The position numbers and the translations under genes are program-made. The notes under the pieces are model-generated. The model searched no databases and was not told the origin of the DNA. It was given only the letters and a program-made list of their open reading frames with translations. A DNA stretch of 64,000 nucleotides from UBA5314 sp035560815 (GTDB lineage: Bacteria; Bacillota; Syntrophomonadia; Syntrophomonadales; Syntrophomonadaceae): contig DATMYR010000079.1 of the NCBI GenBank assembly GCA_035560815.1, positions 1 through 64,000 of the forward strand. Direction: 5' to 3'. Positions 26,860 to 35,770 of this stretch are shown one piece after another. How positions within the stretch are numbered: the stretch's first letter is position 1; each line of letters begins with the position of its first letter.

Positions 26860-28209
26860 ATGGCTTACAAAAAGGAATACCAGAGCAAGCTTATTTCCAT
26901 CCAGGAGGCAGCGCAGACGATAAAATCAGGGGATGTAGTGGCAACCGGTCTGGCGGTTGGAGCCTGCTCAGCAGAAATGTACCATGCTATTCTGGACCGC
27001 CATAATGAACTTGAAAACGTTAAGATTTTTGATACTATACAGGTGCGGCCTTGTAAACTATACGATCCCGATTATATGCGCAACCTGGACGGTCAAATTA
27101 ATTATATGCCCGGTTTTGCTATTGCTACACCCCGTAAAATGGGCAACACCAAAATGGCAGATTTTTATCCGGTCCAGACTTCGGACCTTCATGATAAAGT
27201 AGCCGCCAAGACTAACGTATTTATCGCCATGGTAACACCACCCAACAAGCAGGGCTATGTGAATCTGGGCCTGACTAACTTCTACACCATGGACACGATC
27301 CGCCAGGGCAGGGAAACCGGGAAACTGAGGTTGGTAATCGCTGAAGTCAACGACCAAATGCCCATTCTGTTGGGCAACAACTGGATGCATATATCGGAGT
27401 TTGATCATTTCATTGAAAACTCTACCCCGATTCCAACCTTTGGCCGCGGGGAACCTACAGCCCGAGATAATGCAATTGCCCAATATGTTCTGGAGCTAAT
27501 CAATGATGGAGACACCATACAAATGGGGATAGGTGGAATTCCGGAAGCTGTGGTAGCTGGCTTGAGTGGAAAACAGGACCTTGGTGTGCTTACGGAAATG
27601 TTCCCTATCGGACTTCCCGACCTGGTGGAAAAGGGCATTGTAACCAACGCCCGTAAACCTTTTCATAAAGGGGTGACGGTGGCTACTTTCTGTATGGGCG
27701 ATCAGGGAATGTATGATTATTCCCAGGAGAATCCGGCCTGCGAACTGTATCCTGCATCCTATACCAATAATCCCTGGTTTATTGCCCAACACCCCAACAT
27801 GGTGGCCTTGAATATGGCGCTTATGGTGGATTTTAGCGGTCAGATCGCTTCCGAAGGGTTAAAGCATACCCAGATAAGCGGATCGGGAGGACAGTTGGAT
27901 TTTGCCATCGGGTCTTTTTGGTCCAAGGGCGGCAAGGGAATTACCCTGCTGGGAGCAGCCCGCAAGATGCCGGATGGTTCGCTGTCCTCGGCCGTAGTGC
28001 CGGAGCTTCCGGCAGGAACGCCCATAACTGTTCCCCGAACGTATGCCAACTATGTTGTTACCGAGTACGGCATCGCCAGCCTGCGATACAAAACCAGAAG
28101 AGAACGTGCCCAGGAGCTGATTTCTGTAGCCCACCCCGACCTGCGCGGGGAGCTGCGAGCCAGTTTGAAAAAGAATTTCTATCCCCAATGGGCGCTGGAA
28201 GAGCAGTAG
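26860..28209 (+). CDS. Acetyl-CoA hydrolase/transferase family CoA-transferase
   Basis: 449 residues, class I CoA-transferase of the acetate/4-hydroxybutyrate/butyrate type. The catalytic glutamate is expected at Glu246 in GVLTEMFPIG. GIGGIPEAVVAGL (about 223-235) and the C-terminal GSGGQLDFAIGS are family signatures. It would move CoA between acetyl-CoA and a fatty acid, activating the substrate or releasing acetate. As the last gene of this operon it gives ATP-free activation of the acid being oxidised. GGGAG precedes the ATG; a terminator follows at 28301. Confidence 0.9.
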   Translation: MAYKKEYQSKLISIQEAAQTIKSGDVVATGLAVGACSAEMYHAILDRHNELENVKIFDTIQVRPCKLYDPDYMRNLDGQINYMPGFAIATPRKMGNTKMADFYPVQTSDLHDKVAAKTNVFIAMVTPPNKQGYVNLGLTNFYTMDTIRQGRETGKLRLVIAEVNDQMPILLGNNWMHISEFDHFIENSTPIPTFGRGEPTARDNAIAQYVLELINDGDTIQMGIGGIPEAVVAGLSGKQDLGVLTEMFPIGLPDLVEKGIVTNARKPFHKGVTVATFCMGDQGMYDYSQENPACELYPASYTNNPWFIAQHPNMVALNMALMVDFSGQIASEGLKHTQISGSGGQLDFAIGSFWSKGGKGITLLGAARKMPDGSLSSAVVPELPAGTPITVPRTYANYVVTEYGIASLRYKTRRERAQELISVAHPDLRGELRASLKKNFYPQWALEEQ

Positions 28210-28300
28210 GCTCGTTAAAGGATAAGCCTATGCGGGCTGAACAGACGGCTCCGGCATTCTAAAACAGCCTAGCCCCCTTTATTTGAATATACTCGATTTT

Positions 28301-28333
28301 ACCGGTGCGGGCACTGCCCATCACCGGTTTTCT
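28301..28333 (+). terminator. Terminator at the end of the acyl-CoA oxidation operon
   Basis: The arms ACCGGTG (28301-28307) and CACCGGT (28322-28328) pair perfectly, with an additional inner GGGC/GCCC stem. A T-rich run follows (28328-28333). It separates the operon from the activator gene. Confidence 0.88.
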
Positions 28334-28576
28334 TTAATATTATTTAAGTAAAAGGCAAGAGAATCCCAAAAAACATGCAGAAATGTCATTTCATATCTAA
28401 ATCAACTCCGCCTGGAATAGAAATGGTAAAAATAAGGCAGACATCTTATGCAGCAGTCGAAGGGTCCAAATTCAATTCAAAAGGATTATGATAATGTAGA
28501 TAGATATTTTCTCGGGTAGATAGTTCACTATGAAGGGCCCGACCCTCAGGTTTTTGGCAAGAGGGAGGTAAAACGA

Positions 28577-30298
28577 ATGAACACCATAAGTAAATATGTG
28601 CAGGAACAGGTGGATGTGATCATTGATTCAATTTACAACGGAGTCATTGCCGTGGACCGGGAAGGCGTCATAACCATCTTCAATCCTGCCGCCGAAAGGA
28701 TCCTGGGGATCAAGGCCGAGGAAGCCATTGGGGAGCATATCGATCAAATAATTCCTGATTCCGGTCTTTTTAAGGTGCTGCAAACCAAACGCTGTCTGCT
28801 TAATCAGAGGCAGCGGGTAGGGGAGGCCATCGTAAATACCAACCGTACTCCGGTCATGGAAGATGATAAGCTTATCGGTGCGGTAAGTGTTTTTCAAGAT
28901 ATTACCGAATTGGAACAGATCGCTGATGAATTGGAGCATGTCAAACAGCTCAAGTCCACCCTGGAAGAAGTGATAGAAAATCCTTATGAAGGCATCATAT
29001 TGGTTGATAAAAACGGTCTGGTCAAAATGATCAACGATACCTACCTGCAAATTGTCGGGCGTAAGCGTGAAGAGGTTCTGGGGACCCATATCAGCCTTAT
29101 CAATGAAAACTGCAATCTGCCTCAGGTTTTAAAGACCGGAGAGCCGCTCCTGGTTGATTTCTGCAACGTCCGTGAACAGGGTCTGATAACAATGCGGGTC
29201 CCGATTATCAGGGATGGAGAAATGATAGGCGCACTGGGCAAAACACTGTTTACGGACATCAATGTAGCCAAAGTTCTGATCGAAAAACTGAATCAACTGG
29301 AGCGCCAGTTAGAATTCTATAAAGAAGAGTGTGCCCGGTTACATCGTTCCAATTACTTCTTCGAAGATATCATAGGCCAGAGCGACATGATTAATAGTAT
29401 TAAGAACATAGCCTGGCGTGTGGCCCGAAGCGTTTCTACCGTCCTAATCACTGGCGAAAGCGGCACCGGAAAAGAATTGTTTGCCCATGCCATTCATAAT
29501 GCCAGTGAACGCCGGAAAAAGCCTTTTATTAAAGTAAATTGTGCCGCTATTCCCGACAATCTTCTGGAATCGGAATTGTTTGGCTATGTTGATGGGGCTT
29601 TTACTGGGGCCAAGAAAGGCGGAAAGCCGGGCAAGTTTGAACTGGCCAATCGGGGAACCATTTTTCTTGACGAAATTGGTGATATGCCTCTGCTCATGCA
29701 AGCCAAGTTATTGCGGGTGCTTCAGGAACGGGAAGTCGAAAGAATCGGAAGCCTGGAGTCCATTGTTGTCGATGTCCGGATCATTGCCGCCACCAACCAG
29801 GACTTGGAGCAGTTGGTGGCAGAGGGTAAATTCAGGGAAGATTTATATTACCGTTTGAATATTATCCAAATCGATGTTCCTGCACTTCGAGAACGTCTTG
29901 AAGATGTACCCGTGTTGGTTGATTCACTGATCGCCAAGCTCAGTGCCAAGCTTCGAAAAGAGATCAAGGGCATTTCCCCGGAGGCCTTGGTAATTCTTCA
30001 GGAATATCATTGGCCGGGAAACATCAGAGAACTGGAAAACGTGTTAGAACTGGCTATTAATATGACTGAGGCGGAGTACCTTGACTATGATGATTTTCCC
30101 TGTGTATTAAAAAAGATTGGCGACAAAAGAAAGTTGGAAGGCAAGTCCGCACTTGCTGAGATCATGGCCTTGGTAGAAAAACAGACCATCCATGACGCCC
30201 TCAAGAAAACGAACGGCGACAAAAAAATGGCCGCCAAACTTCTGGCGATTCACCCTTCGGCTCTATACCGTAAACTTAATAAATATGGTTTCAATTGA
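28577..30298 (+). CDS. Sigma-54 dependent activator with two PAS domains
   Basis: 573 residues. PAS domains occupy about 10-115 and 128-235. The AAA+ domain (about 262-490) has a Walker A GESGTGKE at 293-300 and the sigma-54 contact loop GAFTGA at 340-345. A Fis-type helix-turn-helix lies at the C-terminus (about 530-573). The protein opens sigma-54 promoters by ATP hydrolysis. The operon immediately upstream has a sigma-54 promoter at 22260, so it is the obvious target. The PAS domains may sense a small ligand such as an acyl-CoA pathway intermediate. GAGGGAGG precedes the ATG. This arrangement is common for acid-inducible catabolic operons, but the effector is unknown. Confidence 0.92.
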   Translation: MNTISKYVQEQVDVIIDSIYNGVIAVDREGVITIFNPAAERILGIKAEEAIGEHIDQIIPDSGLFKVLQTKRCLLNQRQRVGEAIVNTNRTPVMEDDKLIGAVSVFQDITELEQIADELEHVKQLKSTLEEVIENPYEGIILVDKNGLVKMINDTYLQIVGRKREEVLGTHISLINENCNLPQVLKTGEPLLVDFCNVREQGLITMRVPIIRDGEMIGALGKTLFTDINVAKVLIEKLNQLERQLEFYKEECARLHRSNYFFEDIIGQSDMINSIKNIAWRVARSVSTVLITGESGTGKELFAHAIHNASERRKKPFIKVNCAAIPDNLLESELFGYVDGAFTGAKKGGKPGKFELANRGTIFLDEIGDMPLLMQAKLLRVLQEREVERIGSLESIVVDVRIIAATNQDLEQLVAEGKFREDLYYRLNIIQIDVPALRERLEDVPVLVDSLIAKLSAKLRKEIKGISPEALVILQEYHWPGNIRELENVLELAINMTEAEYLDYDDFPCVLKKIGDKRKLEGKSALAEIMALVEKQTIHDALKKTNGDKKMAAKLLAIHPSALYRKLNKYGFN

Positions 30299-30467
30299 AT
30301 AGCATTTCTTGGGCTAGCTTCACCACCCAGGACATTCCATTTAGTGCTCGCTATTTGGGCAACTCTTATACCCAAGCCCAAAAATCATGAACAAATTATC
30401 TAATGATTTACGAAAACAGTGTTCACCACCGATTTTTCGCTGCATTCATTTTAAGTGTATTATTTGC

Positions 30468-30520
30468 TAGATATCACCCGGTGGGTGATATCTATGATGA
30501 AAAATTCAGCCTACAATTTA
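30468..30520 (+). promoter_or_regulatory. Palindromic operator plus TACAAT -10, copy 2
   Basis: The arms TAGATATCACCC (30468-30479) and its complement (30483-30494) form a 12-bp-arm palindrome with a 3-base centre. As at 13910, exactly 21 bases separate GGGTGATAT from ACAATTTA (30513-30520). The core ATATCACCC-N3-GGGTGATAT is identical in both. It precedes the MORN gene, whose operon parallels the one at 14-16 kb. Confidence 0.72.
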
Positions 30521-30665
30521 TGTTAGGGTGAAATTTTTGTTTTGTTGTGGTTGGACTGCTTATGACAGTTTGGGGCGACTACTACCTGTTCAACAGGCGA
30601 TCCCGCAAGCCAGCCAGGGAAAAAAGCCACGCCAAAGTAACAGAGGACAGGGAAGGAGAGCAGAA

Positions 30666-31637
30666 ATGAAGTGCAATAGATGCGACACAGAACTGCCAGA
30701 CGATTCAGTATTCTGCCCAAAATGTGGGGAAAGAAACGACGGAGCCCCGCCGCTGCCGCCCGATGGAGTCAAAGCGATCGAGAAGGGGGGGCGGCAGCCG
30801 AACAGACTGCAAGGGGCAGTTTTGATAGGCTTTCTTGTAGTGGCTGTGATTTTTACCATTTTTTATTTCATTGGTAAAGATGATAATTCCAACAGCAAGT
30901 CCAACATCATCAGCGGCAAAGACACTACCACCCAGTCGGACCCAGCCGCTAACAAATCGGAGCAAACATCGCAACCCAGCACAGCAACCACTAAGAACGG
31001 CTTTGACAAGGTTACCAACAAAGATGGATCTTATTATGAAGGCAATTTCGTAAACGGTAAAATGCAGGGCAAGGGAACCTATGTCTATGCCAGCGGAACC
31101 AAGATTGTTGGTGATTTTGAAGATAACAAGATTACCGGACAGGAGGTAGTCTATTATCCCAACGGCGATATCTATGAAGGACATATGCTCAGTGCAAAAA
31201 GAGATGGCAAAGGCAAGTATACAGGTAAAGCAGGCGGCTCCTACGACGGCGTGTGGAGTGCGGATAAAAAGAATGGTTATGCGGTTGCCTACTACAGCAA
31301 TAATAGGGTCACATACGAAGGGCAATTTGTCAATGACGTTAGGCAAGACCCGAACGGCAAGCAGACCTATCCAGATGGCATGATTCTTGAAGGTAATTTT
31401 ACCAACGACCAATTTACAGGCCAGGGAACTGCGTACTATTCCAATGGTATTTACCGGGGCTCCTTCATTAATCAACTTAAAGAAGGTTATGGCCGCTATG
31501 AATGGGAATCGGGCAACTATTACGAAGGGAACTGGAAAAACGATAAACGCAATGGACAGGGATCATTTTATCACGCCGATACAGGAGTTACAGATTTTGG
31601 CACGTGGCAGGATGATGTCTGGGTAGCTGCTGGTTGA
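30666..31637 (+). CDS. Zinc-ribbon, single-membrane-helix protein with MORN repeats
   Basis: 323 residues from ATG 30666; AAGGAG at 30653-30658 supports this start over the open frame reaching 30528. The N-terminal zinc ribbon is CNRCDTELPDDSVFCPKCGE (Cys 3, 6, 17 and 20), then a membrane segment GAVLIGFLVVAVIFTIFYFI, a Ser/Thr/Asn linker, and about eight MORN-like repeats (YEGNFVNGKMQGKGTY type) to the end. MORN repeats are lipid/partner-binding beta-hairpins. With the ribbon inside the cell and the repeats outside, it is probably a surface or membrane-associated protein. It is the first gene behind the second palindromic promoter and shares this ribbon-helix plan with the ankyrin gene at 42080. 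Confidence 0.8.
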   Translation: MKCNRCDTELPDDSVFCPKCGERNDGAPPLPPDGVKAIEKGGRQPNRLQGAVLIGFLVVAVIFTIFYFIGKDDNSNSKSNIISGKDTTTQSDPAANKSEQTSQPSTATTKNGFDKVTNKDGSYYEGNFVNGKMQGKGTYVYASGTKIVGDFEDNKITGQEVVYYPNGDIYEGHMLSAKRDGKGKYTGKAGGSYDGVWSADKKNGYAVAYYSNNRVTYEGQFVNDVRQDPNGKQTYPDGMILEGNFTNDQFTGQGTAYYSNGIYRGSFINQLKEGYGRYEWESGNYYEGNWKNDKRNGQGSFYHADTGVTDFGTWQDDVWVAAG

Positions 31638-31793
31638 TTACAACAGTATTCTGATAGAATTCAGGCTTTCTATAATTTTGATTGTTAGTCTGCCTGGGAT
31701 CATCTGCGAGCTGCTCGAGAAAAAGGTGGATACTCGGCAATGTGAAATCGTATAATGTCTAACCTAAAGTAACTGTAGTACGGGGGTATATGT

Positions 31794-32024
31794 ATGAGTT
31801 CTATAAAAAAGGTAGTGCCCAGGGAGGACTATAGATTAGAAGTGCTCTTCGATAACGGCACTACTGTCATCCTCAATTTAGAAGGCAGGCTTTCGACTGT
31901 TCGCTTTGGCTTGCTTAGAGACAAGGATTTCTTTGCCCGGGTCACGACCGATGGGAACTTTATCAGGTGGGAAGATACAATCGAGATATCGATTAGCGAG
32001 GTTTTTCAACTGGCGCAGAAATAA
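31794..32024 (+). CDS. DUF2442 protein, copy 2
   Basis: 76 residues, 67 identical to the copy at 14851 (differences at 3, 4, 18, 23, 45, 56, 58, 62 and 67). Function unknown, as for that copy. GGGGG precedes the ATG. It is followed 51 bases later by the second stalk gene. Confidence 0.85.
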   Translation: MSSIKKVVPREDYRLEVLFDNGTTVILNLEGRLSTVRFGLLRDKDFFARVTTDGNFIRWEDTIEISISEVFQLAQK

Positions 32025-32920
32025 CTGCAGGAATCTATATAAATAGATATTTCGCATAATAATAGGAGGAATAATATGAAAAAGCCATTCACTTGTTTGA
32101 TTCTTGCGGTCATGATGTTAACCTTAATTTGCGTGCCCGCACAGGCAGAAGAAACTCCGACTGTTTTCCTTGATGGACAGGTATTGTCTTTTGATGTGCC
32201 GCCGATGATCATCGATGGCAGAACCATGGTGCCTTTGCGAGGTATATTTGAAGCTATGGGAGCCAAAGTCAGCTGGGATGCAGACACCAACACAGCAACT
32301 GGAGAGAAAGATGGCATTAAGGTTATAGTCCCGGTGGGATCTATTTTTCCAACTATAAATGGTGTGGCAAAAACCCTGGATGTTCCAGCCCAAATAGTGA
32401 ACGGACGCACACTGGCTCCGCTGCGTTTTGTCGGCGAGGCTTTCGGGGGGAGTGTTTCCTGGAATGCTGACACGCAAACTGTTAACATCAGTTCCAGCGT
32501 TCCATTAAGCCCCTTCGAATATGCAACCTACACCAACGCCAGGTTTGATTACTCTATGCCCTATCCCAACATTTTCGATGCCTCCATGGAAAGCGATAAT
32601 GGCGACGGTGTAACCATGGAAACAGCTGGAGGATTGCATAAGTTAAAAATCTGGGGAGCTTACAATAGCAACCAGAGTACCGCAAAGAACCTGCTGGCCG
32701 AAGCAAACAAACGGGTGTCCAACATAAGCAGCCAAAATTCAGATGAGGTTTCCTACCATATAGAATACCTGGGAGGCGGGGACGGTCAGGAACTGGTCTT
32801 CTCCGAGCACGCTTTTTTGGAGGGGGACAAAATTATTGGCTTCACTCTCACGTATCCCATTCAGGACAGAGACAAATTTGTGGATGTGCCTTCCTATATA
32901 ATTTCAGGCTTAATGTGCCC
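31794..32920 (+). repeat. Duplicated DUF2442-stalk cassette, copy 2
   Basis: Counterpart of 14851-16060. Similarity ends near 32920, where copy 1 stops and copy 2 continues into its extra domain. The gene before the cassette (MORN) is unrelated to the lipoprotein before copy 1. Confidence 0.8.
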
Positions 32921-33503
32921 GATCACCCAGGATACAATAGACAAAGATTTTAGCCCGCTTATTAAAGCCATTTGCCTTAGCGAGTCCCTGCATTATGACA
33001 GCTTTAATGCTGAGCCTGATAATGTAACTACCACCTATACGCTGTTCAAGCTAGTATCCAGTAATGAATTTAGTTGGAATAATCAGCTGCAGGCCGTCGA
33101 TGGAGACTACTATTTCAGCAACGGCCCAGAATCGGAGAACGCTGATAAGGGAGGCGGGACTTATATGGCACCCCAGCTTCTATACCAGGACTTTTTCACA
33201 TCTGGTACCTACAAATACCCACCTGCTGATTTAGGCTTTCTCATTGAGGGCACGCAGACGGGCATAGCCGTTCATCTCAAAACGATACCTGTCGATGTAG
33301 ATGTAGAGATAAGCAGCGTTGATAAAGAGAATAATACAACGAAGCTTCTCGTGACAGTTTCCCGAATCTCTGATCAAAACAAGAATGAGCTTCTTGGTGA
33401 TGCGGTTATTACACTGAAGCAAGATAGTGCTTCTTATTTTGGCTATACAATCGTTTCATATAAACCATTGTATTCCAAATTTGATGATATGAAACTGCAA
33501 TAA
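32076..33503 (+). CDS. Secreted stalk-domain protein, copy 2, with extra C-terminal domain
   Basis: 475 residues. Signal peptide 1-25 (ending PAQA), stalk domain about 27-142 nearly identical to that at 15230, then the same ~140-residue middle domain (PFEYATYTNARFDYSMPYP onward). Beyond about residue 285 the sequence has no counterpart in copy 1. It runs ~190 residues with conserved-looking patterns FSWNNQLQAVDGDYYFSNG and GTQTGIAVHLKTIP, but I know no family. TAGGAGG precedes the ATG. A terminator follows at 33679. The duplication with different C-termini suggests domain swapping or loss after copying. Confidence 0.85.
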   Translation: MKKPFTCLILAVMMLTLICVPAQAEETPTVFLDGQVLSFDVPPMIIDGRTMVPLRGIFEAMGAKVSWDADTNTATGEKDGIKVIVPVGSIFPTINGVAKTLDVPAQIVNGRTLAPLRFVGEAFGGSVSWNADTQTVNISSSVPLSPFEYATYTNARFDYSMPYPNIFDASMESDNGDGVTMETAGGLHKLKIWGAYNSNQSTAKNLLAEANKRVSNISSQNSDEVSYHIEYLGGGDGQELVFSEHAFLEGDKIIGFTLTYPIQDRDKFVDVPSYIISGLMCPITQDTIDKDFSPLIKAICLSESLHYDSFNAEPDNVTTTYTLFKLVSSNEFSWNNQLQAVDGDYYFSNGPESENADKGGGTYMAPQLLYQDFFTSGTYKYPPADLGFLIEGTQTGIAVHLKTIPVDVDVEISSVDKENNTTKLLVTVSRISDQNKNELLGDAVITLKQDSASYFGYTIVSYKPLYSKFDDMKLQ

Positions 33504-33678
33504 AAGTGAATAACCAGAATGGCTAAAAATCATATGGAATTACTTTTTATAGCATGACCAGCGGGTTTCATAGATGAGTACACTGTGAGACTATGTTCCA
33601 TGTGGATGTTATTTTTATAATCAACTGAGTTAAGCCGAAAGACCCACTAATCTTCCAATATTCAATCAAACTAGAATA

Positions 33679-33706
33679 AGCCCTGAGCTGTAGCTCCGGG
33701 CTTTTT
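33679..33706 (+). terminator. Terminator after the stalk gene copy 2
   Basis: The stem AGCCC-T-GAGCT / AGCTC-C-GGGCT (33679-33702) has one internal mismatch and a GT loop. Five Ts end at 33706. Confidence 0.85.
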
Positions 33707-34086
33707 CTGGCTTTGGAGGAATTCAACCTCCTTATGATTGTTGAAAGCACTCTGATGATGCTCTTTCCTACATAAATGTTGTTACTCAAAATCCGCCGAG
33801 CTAATGAGTTAAGTCCTAGAGCTTACAGGGTTTTTGGGTTCTATATATGCTCCAGATGATGGTTACACTTCAATGTTCCTATATCGGTAAGGACGGGTTT
33901 GTTGCTATTGGATGCGCATATCCCAGCACCTGCAAAGGAGTTTACTAGCTAAATTACGAATAAGCTCCTTGCTTCACGCCGGAATTTGCAATAATATGGA
34001 GCCAGTGATTACGAATTTTGTCGAACTACCCCGGGATTTTTGTTTTTTGGAGAAGAATCCAAGCTGTTAAACACGGAGGTTAATTA
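33707..34086. other. Intergenic region upstream of the FapA-like gene
   Basis: About 380 bases with no gene. A CCCCGGG-ATTTTTGTTTTTT stretch near 34030 looks like a weak terminator tail without a clear stem. The ribosome site CGGAGG lies just before 34087. Confidence 0.35.
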
Positions 34087-35625
34087 ATGGAGTCTAGATT
34101 TTTTGTTGAAAATGGCTGGATATTTATAGAACTGGGTAGCGATATTCAATTAATAGGGGATTTCTACCAACTTCTTGAGGTTAATAGAATTGATTTTGAT
34201 TTAAAAAATATCCTGGGAACCGATTTTGATAAATTGAAAATTGTAAAGCTGGTTCCTGAAAAGGATCTATGCAGGGTTACCGTATCTAGTGATAATTTGA
34301 ACGCCTATGTAAGCATTGTTCCTGTTTTCCCGGAAAGTCTAACAGTTGAGGATATATTTAAACAATTATCAACACGTCAAATTACTACTGGAATTAATCA
34401 TGAGCGAATCGAAACTATAATAAAGGATCGACAACCAGTTCAAGAATTGTCTATCGTTCAAGGGGTTGCTCCTATAATTGGGTCACCCCAAATAATCATA
34501 AATCACTTTAACCAACTAGATAGAATTGAGTTTAAACCTGATAAAGACGGGAATATCGATTTCAAAAATTTGGACAATATAATTAACGTAAAACAGGGTA
34601 CAGTCCTGGCCACAAGAATAAGAGAAATTGAGCCGGAGCCTGGATTTGATATATTTGGCAATATCATCGAACCACCCATTCCGCTCAATGTTAACTTTGA
34701 TGTAGGCAAGGGTGTTATCGTTGTCAATGATGAAGCAATTGCTTATATGGATGGTTATCTGGAGTGGGACGACCGGAAGAGAGTAAGTGTTAATAATGCA
34801 ATGGTCATCAATGGAGATGTTGCTTATGCTACTGGCAACTTAAACGTTGAGGGAAACATCCTTATTAAGGGAGATGTTCTCCCTGGTTTTAGTGTAAAGT
34901 CATCAAAAAACATAGACATTCTTGGATCGGTGGAAGATGCATTTATCCAGGCGGGAGGAGATATAAATATCCGGGGTTCAGTCCTGGGGAAAAAGGGCTG
35001 TGTGCTAGAGGCCCAAGGAGATATCTGGGCTTATTACGCACAGAACTCTTACCTCAAATGCAAAGGGTCGATTATGATAAAAAGGTATGTCTTTAACTCC
35101 CGGTTAATATCCAATGATATGATCAATATAGACTCCCAAGAAGGCGTAATTTTAGGCGACTCAAATAAAATAGTATCCAAAAATGCAATTTATATTAAGA
35201 GTATTCAGCAGGATAAGTCCTTAGAAATTGAGTTAAAGGGCTTTTCTGTTTCGGAATATATTGAGCTTCTGGGTAAAGTTGAAAATGACATTGCTGAAAA
35301 ACGTGATCAGATAAAAGAAATTGGCGACAAAAAAGTAGAGTTATTGGCGTGTAAGAATGAAAATAAAAATAATACAGAGCTTTTTGAGTTGTTAACCCTG
35401 GAACAGTCTATTAAGGAAGACCTGAATAGAGCGAACAAGTTGAAGAAGAGATTGTCTCATATCATTCATAGAATCCCTCAACCAGGCATAATTGAAATAG
35501 GAAGATCTTCATGCCTAAAGCTGACGATCTCAATAGGTTCGCGATCAACAACTGCTTCTCCATTTATAAAAAGGGTAACCTTTATCAGTGATGATGAATC
35601 GGAAAGCCTGGTTATAAAGGAATAG
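34087..35625 (+). CDS. FapA / DUF342 domain protein
   Basis: 512 residues. The middle (about 100-390) matches the DUF342/FapA pattern: a degenerate LATRI.EPEPGFDIFG block near 180, then a parallel beta-helix of short repeats such as INGDVAYATGNLNVEGNILIKGDVLPGFSVKSS and AGGDINIRGSVLGKKG. The C-terminus is a charged coiled region (about 395-460). FapA-type proteins have been tied to polar localisation of cell-division or flagellar regulators, and DUF342 proteins also occur in spore formers with unknown roles. There are no flagellar genes nearby. CGGAGG precedes the ATG. Confidence 0.82.
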   Translation: MESRFFVENGWIFIELGSDIQLIGDFYQLLEVNRIDFDLKNILGTDFDKLKIVKLVPEKDLCRVTVSSDNLNAYVSIVPVFPESLTVEDIFKQLSTRQITTGINHERIETIIKDRQPVQELSIVQGVAPIIGSPQIIINHFNQLDRIEFKPDKDGNIDFKNLDNIINVKQGTVLATRIREIEPEPGFDIFGNIIEPPIPLNVNFDVGKGVIVVNDEAIAYMDGYLEWDDRKRVSVNNAMVINGDVAYATGNLNVEGNILIKGDVLPGFSVKSSKNIDILGSVEDAFIQAGGDINIRGSVLGKKGCVLEAQGDIWAYYAQNSYLKCKGSIMIKRYVFNSRLISNDMINIDSQEGVILGDSNKIVSKNAIYIKSIQQDKSLEIELKGFSVSEYIELLGKVENDIAEKRDQIKEIGDKKVELLACKNENKNNTELFELLTLEQSIKEDLNRANKLKKRLSHIIHRIPQPGIIEIGRSSCLKLTISIGSRSTTASPFIKRVTFISDDESESLVIKE

Positions 35626-35710
35626 ACTAACCTTGTTATAGGTGGGACCTTTTTTGGCCCCTGGAAGAAAGACAAAACGCGGAAACATACTACCGCGGAA
35701 CATTTCAATA

Positions 35711-35770
35711 GGTGTCGGAGATTGTAATACATATAGTTTGCACTTATCCTAGCCTACTTCTCGTATTTAT
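35711..35770. repeat. Dispersed ~60-nt repeat, copy A
   Basis: Aligns with 50363-50421 at 48 of 59 compared positions (my hand alignment with one gap); the best part, 35729-35770 versus 50380-50421, is identical at 35 of 42. It ends on the stop codon of the glucosaminidase gene. It could be the end of a decayed mobile element or shared 3' gene sequence. Confidence 0.55.

Noticed and set aside
30340..30385. TTTGGGC/GCCCAAA inverted repeat after the sigma-54 activator gene
   Set aside because: No T-tract follows on the plus strand, so I do not call it a terminator.
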